From contig NZ_JABRVS010000001.1 in assembly GCF_013248905.1 (NCBI RefSeq), positions 4,836,001-4,900,000 on the forward strand: a DNA stretch of 64,000 nucleotides, written 5' to 3'. This document shows, piece after piece, positions 36,579-44,779 of this stretch. Origin of the DNA: Shewanella sp. VB17 (GTDB lineage: Bacteria; Pseudomonadota; Gammaproteobacteria; Enterobacterales; Shewanellaceae). A program made the translations under genes and the position numbers. Each line of letters opens with the position of its first letter. The first letter of the stretch is position 1. Under the pieces are notes generated by a model, which saw only the letters and a program-made list of their open reading frames with translations, did not search any database and had not been told where the DNA came from.

Positions 36579-37235
36579 ATGCATAAGATAAAAATATTTT
36601 GGAAAAATAACAAACAGTTGTTTATTTTTATCATTTTAATGTCTGTTTTTAGAAGTACGGTAGCAGACTGGTACACCGTTCCCACAGGCTCAATGCAGCC
36701 GACCATTAAAGAAGGTGACCGTATTGTCGTCAATAAGATGGCTTACGATTTAAAAGTCCCTTTTACTCAAACATCATTAATTAAAACAGGGGAGCCTGAA
36801 CGTGGTGACATTATTGTTTTTGAATCAAAAGCAGCAACTAACCGTTTGATTAAACGTGTTATCGGATTGCCTGGTGACAACGTCAGTTTACACAATGAAG
36901 TATTGTTGATTAATGATGAAAAATTGAATTACACAATGGTCACTGAAAATAATCACGCATTAGTTGCAGATGAAACAATCAGTGGCTTAACTCATAGGAT
37001 CCGTATTGAAAAAAATGCTAGCGACCGTTTAAGTACCTTTTCAACAATGACAGTGCCCAAAAATCACTATTTAGTCATGGGAGATAATCGTCGTAATAGC
37101 GCTGATTCACGGGTTTATGGATTTGTACCCAGAACAGAAGTAAAAGGTAAAGCCACAGCTATCGCTTTTTCACTTGATTACGATGACTATTACCTCCCAC
37201 GTAAAAATAGATTTTTCACAAGCCTATATAATTAG
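36579..37235 (+). CDS. lepB: Signal peptidase I (accessory, single-TM form)
   Basis: 218 residues with one N-terminal membrane segment (~12-25) and a periplasmic S26 domain. Catalytic Ser38 in VPTGSMQPTI and general-base Lys92 in RLIKRVIGLPGD; box E GDNRRNSADSR near residue 165. All catalytic elements are present. It is shorter than the usual gammaproteobacterial LepB (two TM, ~300 residues) and is not beside lepA/rnc/era, so it is likely a second, specialised peptidase. AAGGACACC upstream of ATG 36579. Parts of its 5' and 3' flanks are duplicated 8-11 kb to the left. Confidence 0.9.
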   Translation: MHKIKIFWKNNKQLFIFIILMSVFRSTVADWYTVPTGSMQPTIKEGDRIVVNKMAYDLKVPFTQTSLIKTGEPERGDIIVFESKAATNRLIKRVIGLPGDNVSLHNEVLLINDEKLNYTMVTENNHALVADETISGLTHRIRIEKNASDRLSTFSTMTVPKNHYLVMGDNRRNSADSRVYGFVPRTEVKGKATAIAFSLDYDDYYLPRKNRFFTSLYN

Positions 37236-37330
37236 GCCGCCTTCTAAATGGCAGCTGGCTAGTTTGTCAGATAACAAGTTTTAACTATCTTTTTGATTGG
37301 GTTCATTGAGCTGATTTGGTGTTAGATGAA
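37199..37330 (+). repeat. lepB-like 3' end and flank, copied at 26043-26180
   Basis: The last codons of the signal peptidase gene and ~95 bases downstream recur at 26043-26180. The distal part (37271-37325) also matches 25191-25235. Confidence 0.75.
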
Positions 37331-37347
37331 TCAGCCAAAAATCAAAT

Positions 37348-37980
37348 TTAAACACTTAAGCTCGGGTCAACACATTGGTAAATATTACCGATACTGTCTT
37401 TATCATCAAGCAGCTGGTGAGCTAAGCGTGCCACTTCACTTCGATGAATTAAGCCATGGGTTTCTGTATATTGTGACAGACTTCCCTTTCCAGTAACCGG
37501 ACCATCTTGCAACCCTCCAGGACGTAAAATGGTAAAATCTAAACCACTACTTTGCAGCCAAGATTCGGCTAATGATTTTTCTCTGACTGCGAAACCAAAT
37601 ACTGTCCTTGCACGTTCTGGCAAATATTTCCATGAATCGCCACAACCTAACGATGTGATCAACAGAAAACGGTTAATATTGTTATTCTCTAGTGCATCAA
37701 TTAAGTGCCTATGACCAATATAGTCGACGGGAACATCGCTGCGAAAACTCCCCATTGTAGACAGAACCCATGCATTTATTGGGATGGCATCCACACTCCT
37801 TTGAACCTGCTCTTGATCTGTGGCATCACACACAATGGTGTGAATTCCAAGCTCAAGTAGACGTGGATTCTTTGCTGGGTTTCGCACAATAGCAATGACT
37901 GTGAAATCTTTTTTATAAAAATATTCAACCATCGCAGCCCCTAAACCGCCTCCAGCACCCCATATTACGATTGTTTTCAT
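37348..37980 (-). CDS. Atypical SDR / NAD(P)-binding protein (NmrA-like)
   Basis: 210-residue Rossmann protein with the dinucleotide motif WGAGGGLGAAM (GxGGxxG-like) at residues 7-17 and the atypical-SDR pattern. The pattern is VIAIVRNPAK near 30, VCDATDQEQV near 50, RFLLITSLGCGDSW near 103 and FTILRPGGLQDG near 150. Substrate unknown; such proteins act as flavin reductases, redox sensors or epimerases. The gene stands alone in the minus direction. Confidence 0.8.
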   Translation of the reverse strand: MKTIVIWGAGGGLGAAMVEYFYKKDFTVIAIVRNPAKNPRLLELGIHTIVCDATDQEQVQRSVDAIPINAWVLSTMGSFRSDVPVDYIGHRHLIDALENNNINRFLLITSLGCGDSWKYLPERARTVFGFAVREKSLAESWLQSSGLDFTILRPGGLQDGPVTGKGSLSQYTETHGLIHRSEVARLAHQLLDDKDSIGNIYQCVDPSLSV

Positions 37981-38134
37981 CTATGTTCATCCAATTAATA
38001 ATGATAAAAATATAGCTATAGATAGTCATTTTATGCTAACTAAATTAAACGCTTACGTATTAACAGTACATCTTAAGATTAACCATTTCACTGTAAGAGT
38101 GCCTAATATTAAGCTATCAGTCTAGTTTTAGGGC

Positions 38135-38764
38135 TTAGAACTTATAGTTACGGCGAACTTCACTGACTAAGCGGTGACGTGAACTTTGTAACCTTTCGTG
38201 TGGGGCGAACAGTGAACTCACAGAATCCAACAGATTAACTGCAACTGTCAGCCTATTTATTTGTTCGTCAGTTAATAAATTAATCTCTAACAGTACATTA
38301 ATTTCAAGGATTGATAATTCTTTAGCAGCAATATCTTCTGGTAAACCAGATTTGGTACACAAACCATATATTCCATCTAAAAAATGAGTCCACTCCTGCT
38401 TTATGTGATCATTAAGTGCTGAAGTTATGTCTAGGTGATGCGGACAATGACCTTGCTCTTTAAGGCACTCAATAGACCGTTTGTAGCGCTCTGCAAAAAC
38501 AGAGTAGACTGCTTCAGTTGAACTCACCGATTGAATAACAGCTAACCAAGAAGCGTAACCTTTTGCATAATATTCTACTTCTTGTTCATTATTATATAAT
38601 CCAAAAAATGAATCACTTTTTAAATTTAGGCTTAATTTATAAGAGCACTTAGGCATGACTCTCTGCTGTTGGTATTTTAAAAAATCTTGCTCGGTCACTT
38701 TTGACATATCAAGCAGTTCTTGCTTAGTAAAAAAATATTCATTTAGGTACATTATTAATTCCAT
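38135..38764 (-). CDS. DUF6058-like protein of unknown function
   Basis: 209 residues, cytoplasmic, helix-rich. The beginning (YLNEYFFTKQELLDMSKVTEQDFLKYQQQRVMPKCSY) has the 'HTH-like helper then P-x-x-SY' look of DUF6058 proteins; this is from memory and tentative. It contains a Cys/His cluster (CLKEQGHCPHH). ATG 38764 has GGAGG ten bases upstream; an alternative ATG at 38752 starts at MYLNEYF. No neighbour indicates a pathway. Confidence 0.6.
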   Translation of the reverse strand: MELIMYLNEYFFTKQELLDMSKVTEQDFLKYQQQRVMPKCSYKLSLNLKSDSFFGLYNNEQEVEYYAKGYASWLAVIQSVSSTEAVYSVFAERYKRSIECLKEQGHCPHHLDITSALNDHIKQEWTHFLDGIYGLCTKSGLPEDIAAKELSILEINVLLEINLLTDEQINRLTVAVNLLDSVSSLFAPHERLQSSRHRLVSEVRRNYKF

Positions 38765-38798
38765 TCACTTTTAACCTCCATAACAATCGAACACTAGG

Positions 38799-39716
38799 CT
38801 AACATATACTCTGCTTATTTGAAGAGTTGAGAGGTTTTTCTAGGGGGTTTTTGTTACCAACAAATACACCAAAACAAACAAATGCAATACCAATAATTTG
38901 TACCCAATGCACCTCGACGCCTAACACCATATTGATCAGCAAAGTGAATACTGGTATCAAATTAAACAATGACGTGACTCGACTTGGTCCAAGTATTAGT
39001 GAACCTTTCATCCAAAAATAATACGCGATTAACGTTCCAGCAATCCCCATATAAATAATGAGTAATACATCTTGTGTCTTTAAAGCTGCTAATGCATGAA
39101 ATGGGCTATCCACTAGACTTGCCACAATCAGCATTTGTATGCTGCCTATTCCTATCATCCAACGTAATTGCTGGCTTAATGGTACATGAGAAAGCCAGCG
39201 TTTTGACAAAATAGTGTATAAGCAACCACTAATGAGAGCAATCATCATCAACATCTCGCCTAAATTGAACCTTAACGAAGTGATATTGCCCTGAGTGATC
39301 ACTAACAGAACACCAAATAAACTAATCAACACACCCATAATATTAAAACGAGAAATATGGGTGTTAAGTAATAATGCCGATAATAAAATACCTGCAAGGG
39401 GCATGTTAGCCGTCACAATCGAGGCATTCATCGAAGATGTGTATTGTAACGCTGAAAAAATTGAAAAATTTTGGATAGTAATACCAAGAGTTGCAATAAC
39501 CAATAGCACTATAAAGTCATGCCATTTAAGTGTAGATTCAGAGGTAGCCTTCCAAGTTCTATGTATCATCAATACCACAGCTGCAACTACAAAACGAAAT
39601 GTTGCAGCCATAATGGGTGAAACAGTAGAGCTTATTGCTTTAATGGCAATGAAATTACTGGCCCAGAAAAAAATGGCTATAATCACCCCAAACCAGACAT
39701 ACCGAATGTTAGACAT
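38799..39716 (-). CDS. DMT-family (EamA) transporter
   Basis: About 305 residues with ten hydrophobic segments in two EamA repeats (FWASNFIAIKAIS-x-TVSP at the start of the first; GTLIAYYFWMKGSLILGPSRVTSLFNLIPVFTLLI near the end of the second). Likely a metabolite or drug exporter of the inner membrane. ATG 39716 (MSNIRYVW) is preferred; an ATG at 39758 adds 14 polar residues. The divergent LysR gene 90 bases away is the likely regulator. Confidence 0.85.
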   Translation of the reverse strand: MSNIRYVWFGVIIAIFFWASNFIAIKAISSTVSPIMAATFRFVVAAVVLMIHRTWKATSESTLKWHDFIVLLVIATLGITIQNFSIFSALQYTSSMNASIVTANMPLAGILLSALLLNTHISRFNIMGVLISLFGVLLVITQGNITSLRFNLGEMLMMIALISGCLYTILSKRWLSHVPLSQQLRWMIGIGSIQMLIVASLVDSPFHALAALKTQDVLLIIYMGIAGTLIAYYFWMKGSLILGPSRVTSLFNLIPVFTLLINMVLGVEVHWVQIIGIAFVCFGVFVGNKNPLEKPLNSSNKQSIC

Positions 39717-39806
39717 ATTTGTCTCATGTTTTGAAAAATAAGAAGAAACAATATACATTACACTTTCGATTGTTAAGAGCCAGAAATAAGAGGTTACATC
39801 TCAAAT

Positions 39807-40730
39807 ATGAAAGCTAATTCGTTAGATGATCTCCAACTATTTGTACAAGCAACAAAATATCAAAGCTTAACTCAAGCTTCTCATCGTTTGGAAATACCTT
39901 TGGCAACATTAAGTAGGCGTATAAAACGATTAGAACTTCAGTTGAATTGTCGATTGCTGAATCGCAGTCCACACCATTTTTCATTAACACGCGATGGTAC
40001 GCGTTATAGACAATTGTGTGAACCTTTTATTCATGGCCTTCAGAATGTACAACAACAGATAGAAGAAGACAGGACTGCACTAACGGGAAAAATCAAAATT
40101 TCTGCTCCGATCAACATGACACAAATCTGGTTAAAGCACTGCATTTTTGAATTTGCAACAATGCACCCTGATATTTATATAGAACTGGATGTACAAAATG
40201 AAAAAATAGACTTGCACGCCAAACATGTCGATATCACTTTTAGAGTCGGTGACTGTATTGAGTCCGATTGGATTGCAAGAAAACTGTGGCGATTACCTTT
40301 TGGCTTGTGTGCATCGACGCTTTACCTTAAGCAGCACTTACCAATTTTGCACCCATCAGATCTGGTTCAACATCGCTTAATTACTATCTCAGCAGACTCT
40401 CATTGGAAGTTGGCTCATCAAATCACTGGTGAGATATTTTCATTACATAGTGGTTTTAATTTCAGTACCAATGATGTGTTATTAGCAAGAGACGCGGCCA
40501 ACCAAGGACTGGGAATTACCTGGATGCCACCGTACTATTTTAATGATCCCAAAAATACTGAACATCATCTTGTACCTGTACTTCCTGATTGGTCTGGATA
40601 TGAACGCGAGATATATCTAATGTACCGAGACCGAGATAAAAGACCTGCAAGAATAGATGCTTTTATTACCCATGTCTTCAAATGGAAAGCAAAATACAGT
40701 ATAAACTCAACCTTCAACGGGTTACTTTAA
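39807..40730 (+). CDS. LysR-family transcriptional regulator
   Basis: 307 residues: HTH (LTQASHRLEIPLATLSRRIKRLELQLNCRLLNRSPHHFSL) and an effector domain (GKIKISAPINMTQIWLKHCIFEFA onward). Divergent from the DMT transporter gene, which it probably controls. It ends before a plain 175-base spacer and the convergent metalloprotease gene. AAGAGG lies somewhat far upstream of ATG 39807. Confidence 0.9.
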   Translation: MKANSLDDLQLFVQATKYQSLTQASHRLEIPLATLSRRIKRLELQLNCRLLNRSPHHFSLTRDGTRYRQLCEPFIHGLQNVQQQIEEDRTALTGKIKISAPINMTQIWLKHCIFEFATMHPDIYIELDVQNEKIDLHAKHVDITFRVGDCIESDWIARKLWRLPFGLCASTLYLKQHLPILHPSDLVQHRLITISADSHWKLAHQITGEIFSLHSGFNFSTNDVLLARDAANQGLGITWMPPYYFNDPKNTEHHLVPVLPDWSGYEREIYLMYRDRDKRPARIDAFITHVFKWKAKYSINSTFNGLL

Positions 40731-40905
40731 TTCAGCAAGGGCTTCGACACACAGGAAGTGTGAGTACAACGAATATTGAAATCACCTAAAGTGCTGAAAT
40801 AGGCATCACTAAGCGACTATAAACTAACAATGACTGACTTGATTTTAGTCAGTAAAGAACCCGAGATGTGGGTCCTTTACTCCTAATGACTGTGATTAAA
40901 GAATG

Positions 40906-42951
40906 TTAGTGACAGAAACCTTCATAGTGCCAAACAAAGTTAGAATTGTAGGGGTCCTCTTCCCAGTTATCATAAAGTGCAGTAAAGCGATTGCCATAAT
41001 ACTGAACTTGGGAGCCCACTGGGTAATAATACATAGGCGACCATAATGGTAAATTGAAACAGGTATCTTCTGGCTCAGGTTTAGGTTCTGGCTTAGGTTC
41101 TGGCTCATTTCTGGATAAGTCTTCACCTATTTTGATATAAACATCAGCAGCACTGTTTGCTCCTTTGACCATAACATGAACATCAGCCCCTTGGATGCCA
41201 TCAAAACCACAATATTCATCGTTATCATAATTTGCTGAACTACAATCATAATCATTGGCAGACGCTGGACGATCAATAGCCACATATAAATCTACATTAC
41301 CCGTACCATAATAAGTCTGCACCCAAGCTTGCTGTGTCGGTAAGCCTTTTAGCAAGTAGTGTTGCTCATCAGCAGCACCTGTTTTGATTGCAACAGCGAT
41401 ATCCATTTCAAGTACTGATGTATCAGGATCGGGTTTAGGATTCGGATTGGGATCGGGTTTAGGGTTTGGCGGTTGGCCCGATGAACAGTCCTGAATATTA
41501 ATCCCCACTTGAGCAAACGCTCGACCCACAGCACTTGAATCATAACCTAGGGTTTGCGCTGCTTTACAGACACCGTCAGCGCCTTGCTGAAAACTAGAGT
41601 ATGGCGACCAATATAATTGATTGGCTGTAGCGTAGGCCATAAAAGCTTGCTTGATGTCCCATTTGTCACTTGTGGCTAAATGATAAAAGGCTTTATTAAA
41701 AACCCCCGAGCTATTGTGCACATCAATACCATTGTAATATTGATTAATATGATCAATCGAGCTGCCATCACGACTAGGATCGATAAAGTAACGCATAGCT
41801 TCATCGTATTTCATCACGTGCTCACCCATCTTCCAATTAAAGCTACCGTGAATATACTGGCTAAATGCCGCCGCTGAGACGTCCGAAAAAGATTCGTTAA
41901 TACCACCTGACATACCGCGATACTCAAGATTTGAGTTCTGCTCAGTAAAGCCATGGCTGACTTCATGTGAAATCACATCCCAAGTGGCTAGCGGGTACAT
42001 AGATTGGTTACCGTCACCAAACGTCATTTGCTGACCATCCCAAAAAGCATTGCCTACATTTGAGCCGTAATGTACCCGCATGGTTAATTTTTGGCGAATA
42101 GGAGAGGTGTTTAACCATTCGGTATACATGTCAAACACGCGCTGGCCAAAGTAGTGAGCGTCATTCATCGGCGCATAAGCGCCATTAACCGCTCGATAAT
42201 TATTAACCTTACAATCAAACTGATGAACTTGTCCCCCGTATTCTTGATTGTTCATATTCACAGTAACCACATTTTTACTGTCCATCTGACAGTTATTATT
42301 TATTTCAAATCCTCCATATTTAGTATTTTCACCAAAATAATAGCGCCCACTTTTTTGGTTCCCTCCTGGACCTTCAGCTTGTATAAATGCCATCCCATTC
42401 CATTGTTCTATAATCTCACCAGATTTTGCATCCACTAAAGAAATAGGCCTAGAAGGTGATTTACCTTTTATTTGAACGTAATCGACTTTATAAATCAGAC
42501 GCGCTGTTTGTTGCGCATCTAGCCAAATCAGTAACTCTGCGTTCGCTGCACGGATCGGTGTTGATGCTACCCCTCGAGACTTTCCTTTAACAATATCGAT
42601 TGCCTGTCTGGCATTGAACATCGGCAAGAGTGAGCCAATATCATTTTCAATACCAGTCACGACTTGTCCGTGTACCGCTTGAACAAATCCTTTCGCTGAT
42701 ACATTCGTGACAATAGAATGGCCATAAATAGGGATACCATAATGGAGTTGTTGTTTGCGGATCAATACTTGCTGCCCAGCATTAACATGACTGACGTCAC
42801 TATAGGCAAGGGCATGTTGATAATTGGCAGTGCTTTGCTTTTTATTCGTGTTGATTGCTTGTGAAATATCAATTTGACTGTGGTCAATGAAGCTGGCACC
42901 TTGCGAGGCAAAAGCGATAGGAAACAGCATTAGTAGCATTGATTTATACAT
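40906..42951 (-). CDS. Secreted M4 (thermolysin/vibriolysin-like) metalloprotease with PPC and chitin-binding tail
   Basis: 681 residues. Signal peptide (MYKSMLLMLFPIAFASQGAS); FTP propeptide region (~45-180); M4 catalytic domain with zinc site HEVSH (His329, Glu330, His333) and third ligand Glu353 in GGINESFSD. The M4 C-terminal domain is followed by a Pro/Asn/Lys linker (~505-520), a PPC domain (VLEMDIAVAIKTGAADEQHYLLKG), an EP/KP linker, and a CBM5/12-like module (WSPMYYYPVGSQVQYYGNRFTALYDN). Expected to be secreted by type II and to digest proteins on chitin or other surfaces. AAGGAG before ATG 42951. Confidence 0.93.
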   Translation of the reverse strand: MYKSMLLMLFPIAFASQGASFIDHSQIDISQAINTNKKQSTANYQHALAYSDVSHVNAGQQVLIRKQQLHYGIPIYGHSIVTNVSAKGFVQAVHGQVVTGIENDIGSLLPMFNARQAIDIVKGKSRGVASTPIRAANAELLIWLDAQQTARLIYKVDYVQIKGKSPSRPISLVDAKSGEIIEQWNGMAFIQAEGPGGNQKSGRYYFGENTKYGGFEINNNCQMDSKNVVTVNMNNQEYGGQVHQFDCKVNNYRAVNGAYAPMNDAHYFGQRVFDMYTEWLNTSPIRQKLTMRVHYGSNVGNAFWDGQQMTFGDGNQSMYPLATWDVISHEVSHGFTEQNSNLEYRGMSGGINESFSDVSAAAFSQYIHGSFNWKMGEHVMKYDEAMRYFIDPSRDGSSIDHINQYYNGIDVHNSSGVFNKAFYHLATSDKWDIKQAFMAYATANQLYWSPYSSFQQGADGVCKAAQTLGYDSSAVGRAFAQVGINIQDCSSGQPPNPKPDPNPNPKPDPDTSVLEMDIAVAIKTGAADEQHYLLKGLPTQQAWVQTYYGTGNVDLYVAIDRPASANDYDCSSANYDNDEYCGFDGIQGADVHVMVKGANSAADVYIKIGEDLSRNEPEPKPEPKPEPEDTCFNLPLWSPMYYYPVGSQVQYYGNRFTALYDNWEEDPYNSNFVWHYEGFCH

Positions 42952-43346
42952 ACTTCTCCTTGGTATTTATTATTTATATTTATATTTATATTTATATTTA
43001 TTATTATTAAAAATGAACTAGCTTAAAATTAAAGGCAGGTCCCCAAGCTCAATAAATTATATTGAGTTTATTTAAATCGTGATAAAACATAATGAATGAA
43101 TCATTACACTGATGTATAGCAGTCAAAAAAACGACCTATACTATTGTGAAATACAATATTTAACACACTTTATAAAACCTAAATAATGATTATCCCTTGT
43201 CTATAATCTAGAAGTGAACACCTTTACATATATAAATAAAACGACGGTTAATGGAAGAAACTTTAATTTTTTATAAAAAAATTAACATTGTGTACGAAAT
43301 GTTCATTTGCAGAATGGTCATCGATTGAAACTCAAATGGTTAAGCA
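42952..43346. other. AT-rich promoter region of the M4 protease gene
   Basis: Just upstream of the protease ribosome site lies a run of TATTTA/TTTATA units (42962-43010). The rest shows no gene. Its right end is the rnpB terminator. Confidence 0.5.
42962..43010. repeat. AT tandem repeat in protease leader
   Basis: Four to five consecutive TTTATA-type hexamers flanked by TTATTA trinucleotides, starting about 11 bases before the ATG of the minus-strand M4 protease gene. Confidence 0.8.
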
Positions 43347-43380
43347 ACAAAAAGCCCGCTTATCTCTCGATAAGCGGGCT
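43347..43380 (-). terminator. Terminator of rnpB
   Basis: 12-bp perfect stem AGCCCGCTTATC / GATAAGCGGGCT (43353-43364 with 43369-43380), loop TCTC, T5 on the minus strand. Confidence 0.92.
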
Positions 43381-43392
43381 TGGTGTTTTATG

Positions 43393-43756
<364 letters not shown>

Positions 43757-43792
43757 GGCGCGGATTATAGCCTAAGCCAAGTCAACACTCCA
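43757..43792 (-). promoter_or_regulatory. rnpB promoter
   Basis: On the minus strand a perfect TATAAT (43769-43764) lies eight bases before the rnpB 5' end. The GC-rich discriminator CCGCGCC is typical of stringently controlled stable-RNA genes. A -35 hexamer at 17-base spacing is poor (TTGACT is present but too close). Confidence 0.65.
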
Positions 43793-43849
43793 TTAAAAAT
43801 AAGGGTTTCTCTCTCAATCGCTTAAAAATACATCGTGTAACGACAATGA

Positions 43850-44692
43850 TTACAAACCGTTTTCAAGACCATACTTATAGAGTGCATTTTTTTTCAAGCC
43901 ATGAATTTGACCCGCTAATGCGGCTGCCTTTTTCAACGGTAACTCTTCACACAACAGAGTTAAGGTATTAATCACCACCGTTGGGATGGCTTCATCTTCT
44001 GCAAGACGATGTCCGTGGCACATCACTACGATTTCGCCTTTTTGCTGATTAGGATCCGCTTTCACTTGCTCTAATACTTGTTTCACCGTCCCGCATAAAA
44101 AAGTTTCAAAGGTCTTGGTCACTTCTCGAGCCATCACAATGGCACGATCTTCACCAAGTACGGTCAACATAGAGGTTAAACTTTGCACTATACGATGTGG
44201 CGACTCGTAAAAAATCAAGGTTCTTGGATCTTCTTTTAATTCCGTTAACTTATCAATTCGCCCTTTCTCTTTTGCTGGTAAAAAACCTTCAAAAGTAAAT
44301 CTATCTGACGGTAAGCCTGATGCACTGAGTGCCGTAATAGCGGCACATGCACCCGGCAGAGGGATCACTTTATACCCTGCTGCTCTGACTTGAGAGACTA
44401 GATGATACCCAGGATCTGAAATCAGTGGCGTACCCGCATCAGAGATCAAGGCAACAGGCTCTCCATTACTGAGCTTCTGGATTATCCAGCTGGCTCTATC
44501 CCTCTCATTGTGATCATGAAGGGCTGTTTTTTTTGTTTCTATCCCAAAATGGCTCAAAAGAATACCACTGTGACGCGTATCCTCACAGGCTATTAATTTA
44601 ACATTATTAAGCACATCAATGGCACGGGAACTGATATCCCCTAAGTGGCCAATGGGCGTTGGAACAATGTAAAGTGCGACCGCCAGATCCAT
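43850..44692 (-). CDS. rsmI: 16S rRNA (cytidine-1402 2'-O) methyltransferase
   Basis: 280-residue SAM-dependent tetrapyrrole-methylase-fold enzyme (YraL) modifying C1402 in the ribosomal decoding centre. Blocks: YIVPTPIGHLGDISSRAI at the start, CEDTRHSG, LISDAGTPLISDPGY (SAM loop), GACAAITALSASGLPSDRF and FEGFLPAKEKGR. GAGGTAG precedes ATG 44692. Divergent from lpoA, the same arrangement as yraL/yraM in enterobacteria. Confidence 0.96.
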   Translation of the reverse strand: MDLAVALYIVPTPIGHLGDISSRAIDVLNNVKLIACEDTRHSGILLSHFGIETKKTALHDHNERDRASWIIQKLSNGEPVALISDAGTPLISDPGYHLVSQVRAAGYKVIPLPGACAAITALSASGLPSDRFTFEGFLPAKEKGRIDKLTELKEDPRTLIFYESPHRIVQSLTSMLTVLGEDRAIVMAREVTKTFETFLCGTVKQVLEQVKADPNQQKGEIVVMCHGHRLAEDEAIPTVVINTLTLLCEELPLKKAAALAGQIHGLKKNALYKYGLENGL

Positions 44693-44779
44693 ATCTACCT
44701 CGGTTTGACTACCACAAGACTTTCGTCCAGCGTGAGAGAAGGTTAAACTAGTGACAGCATCTTACCAGAGTGAAGGCCT

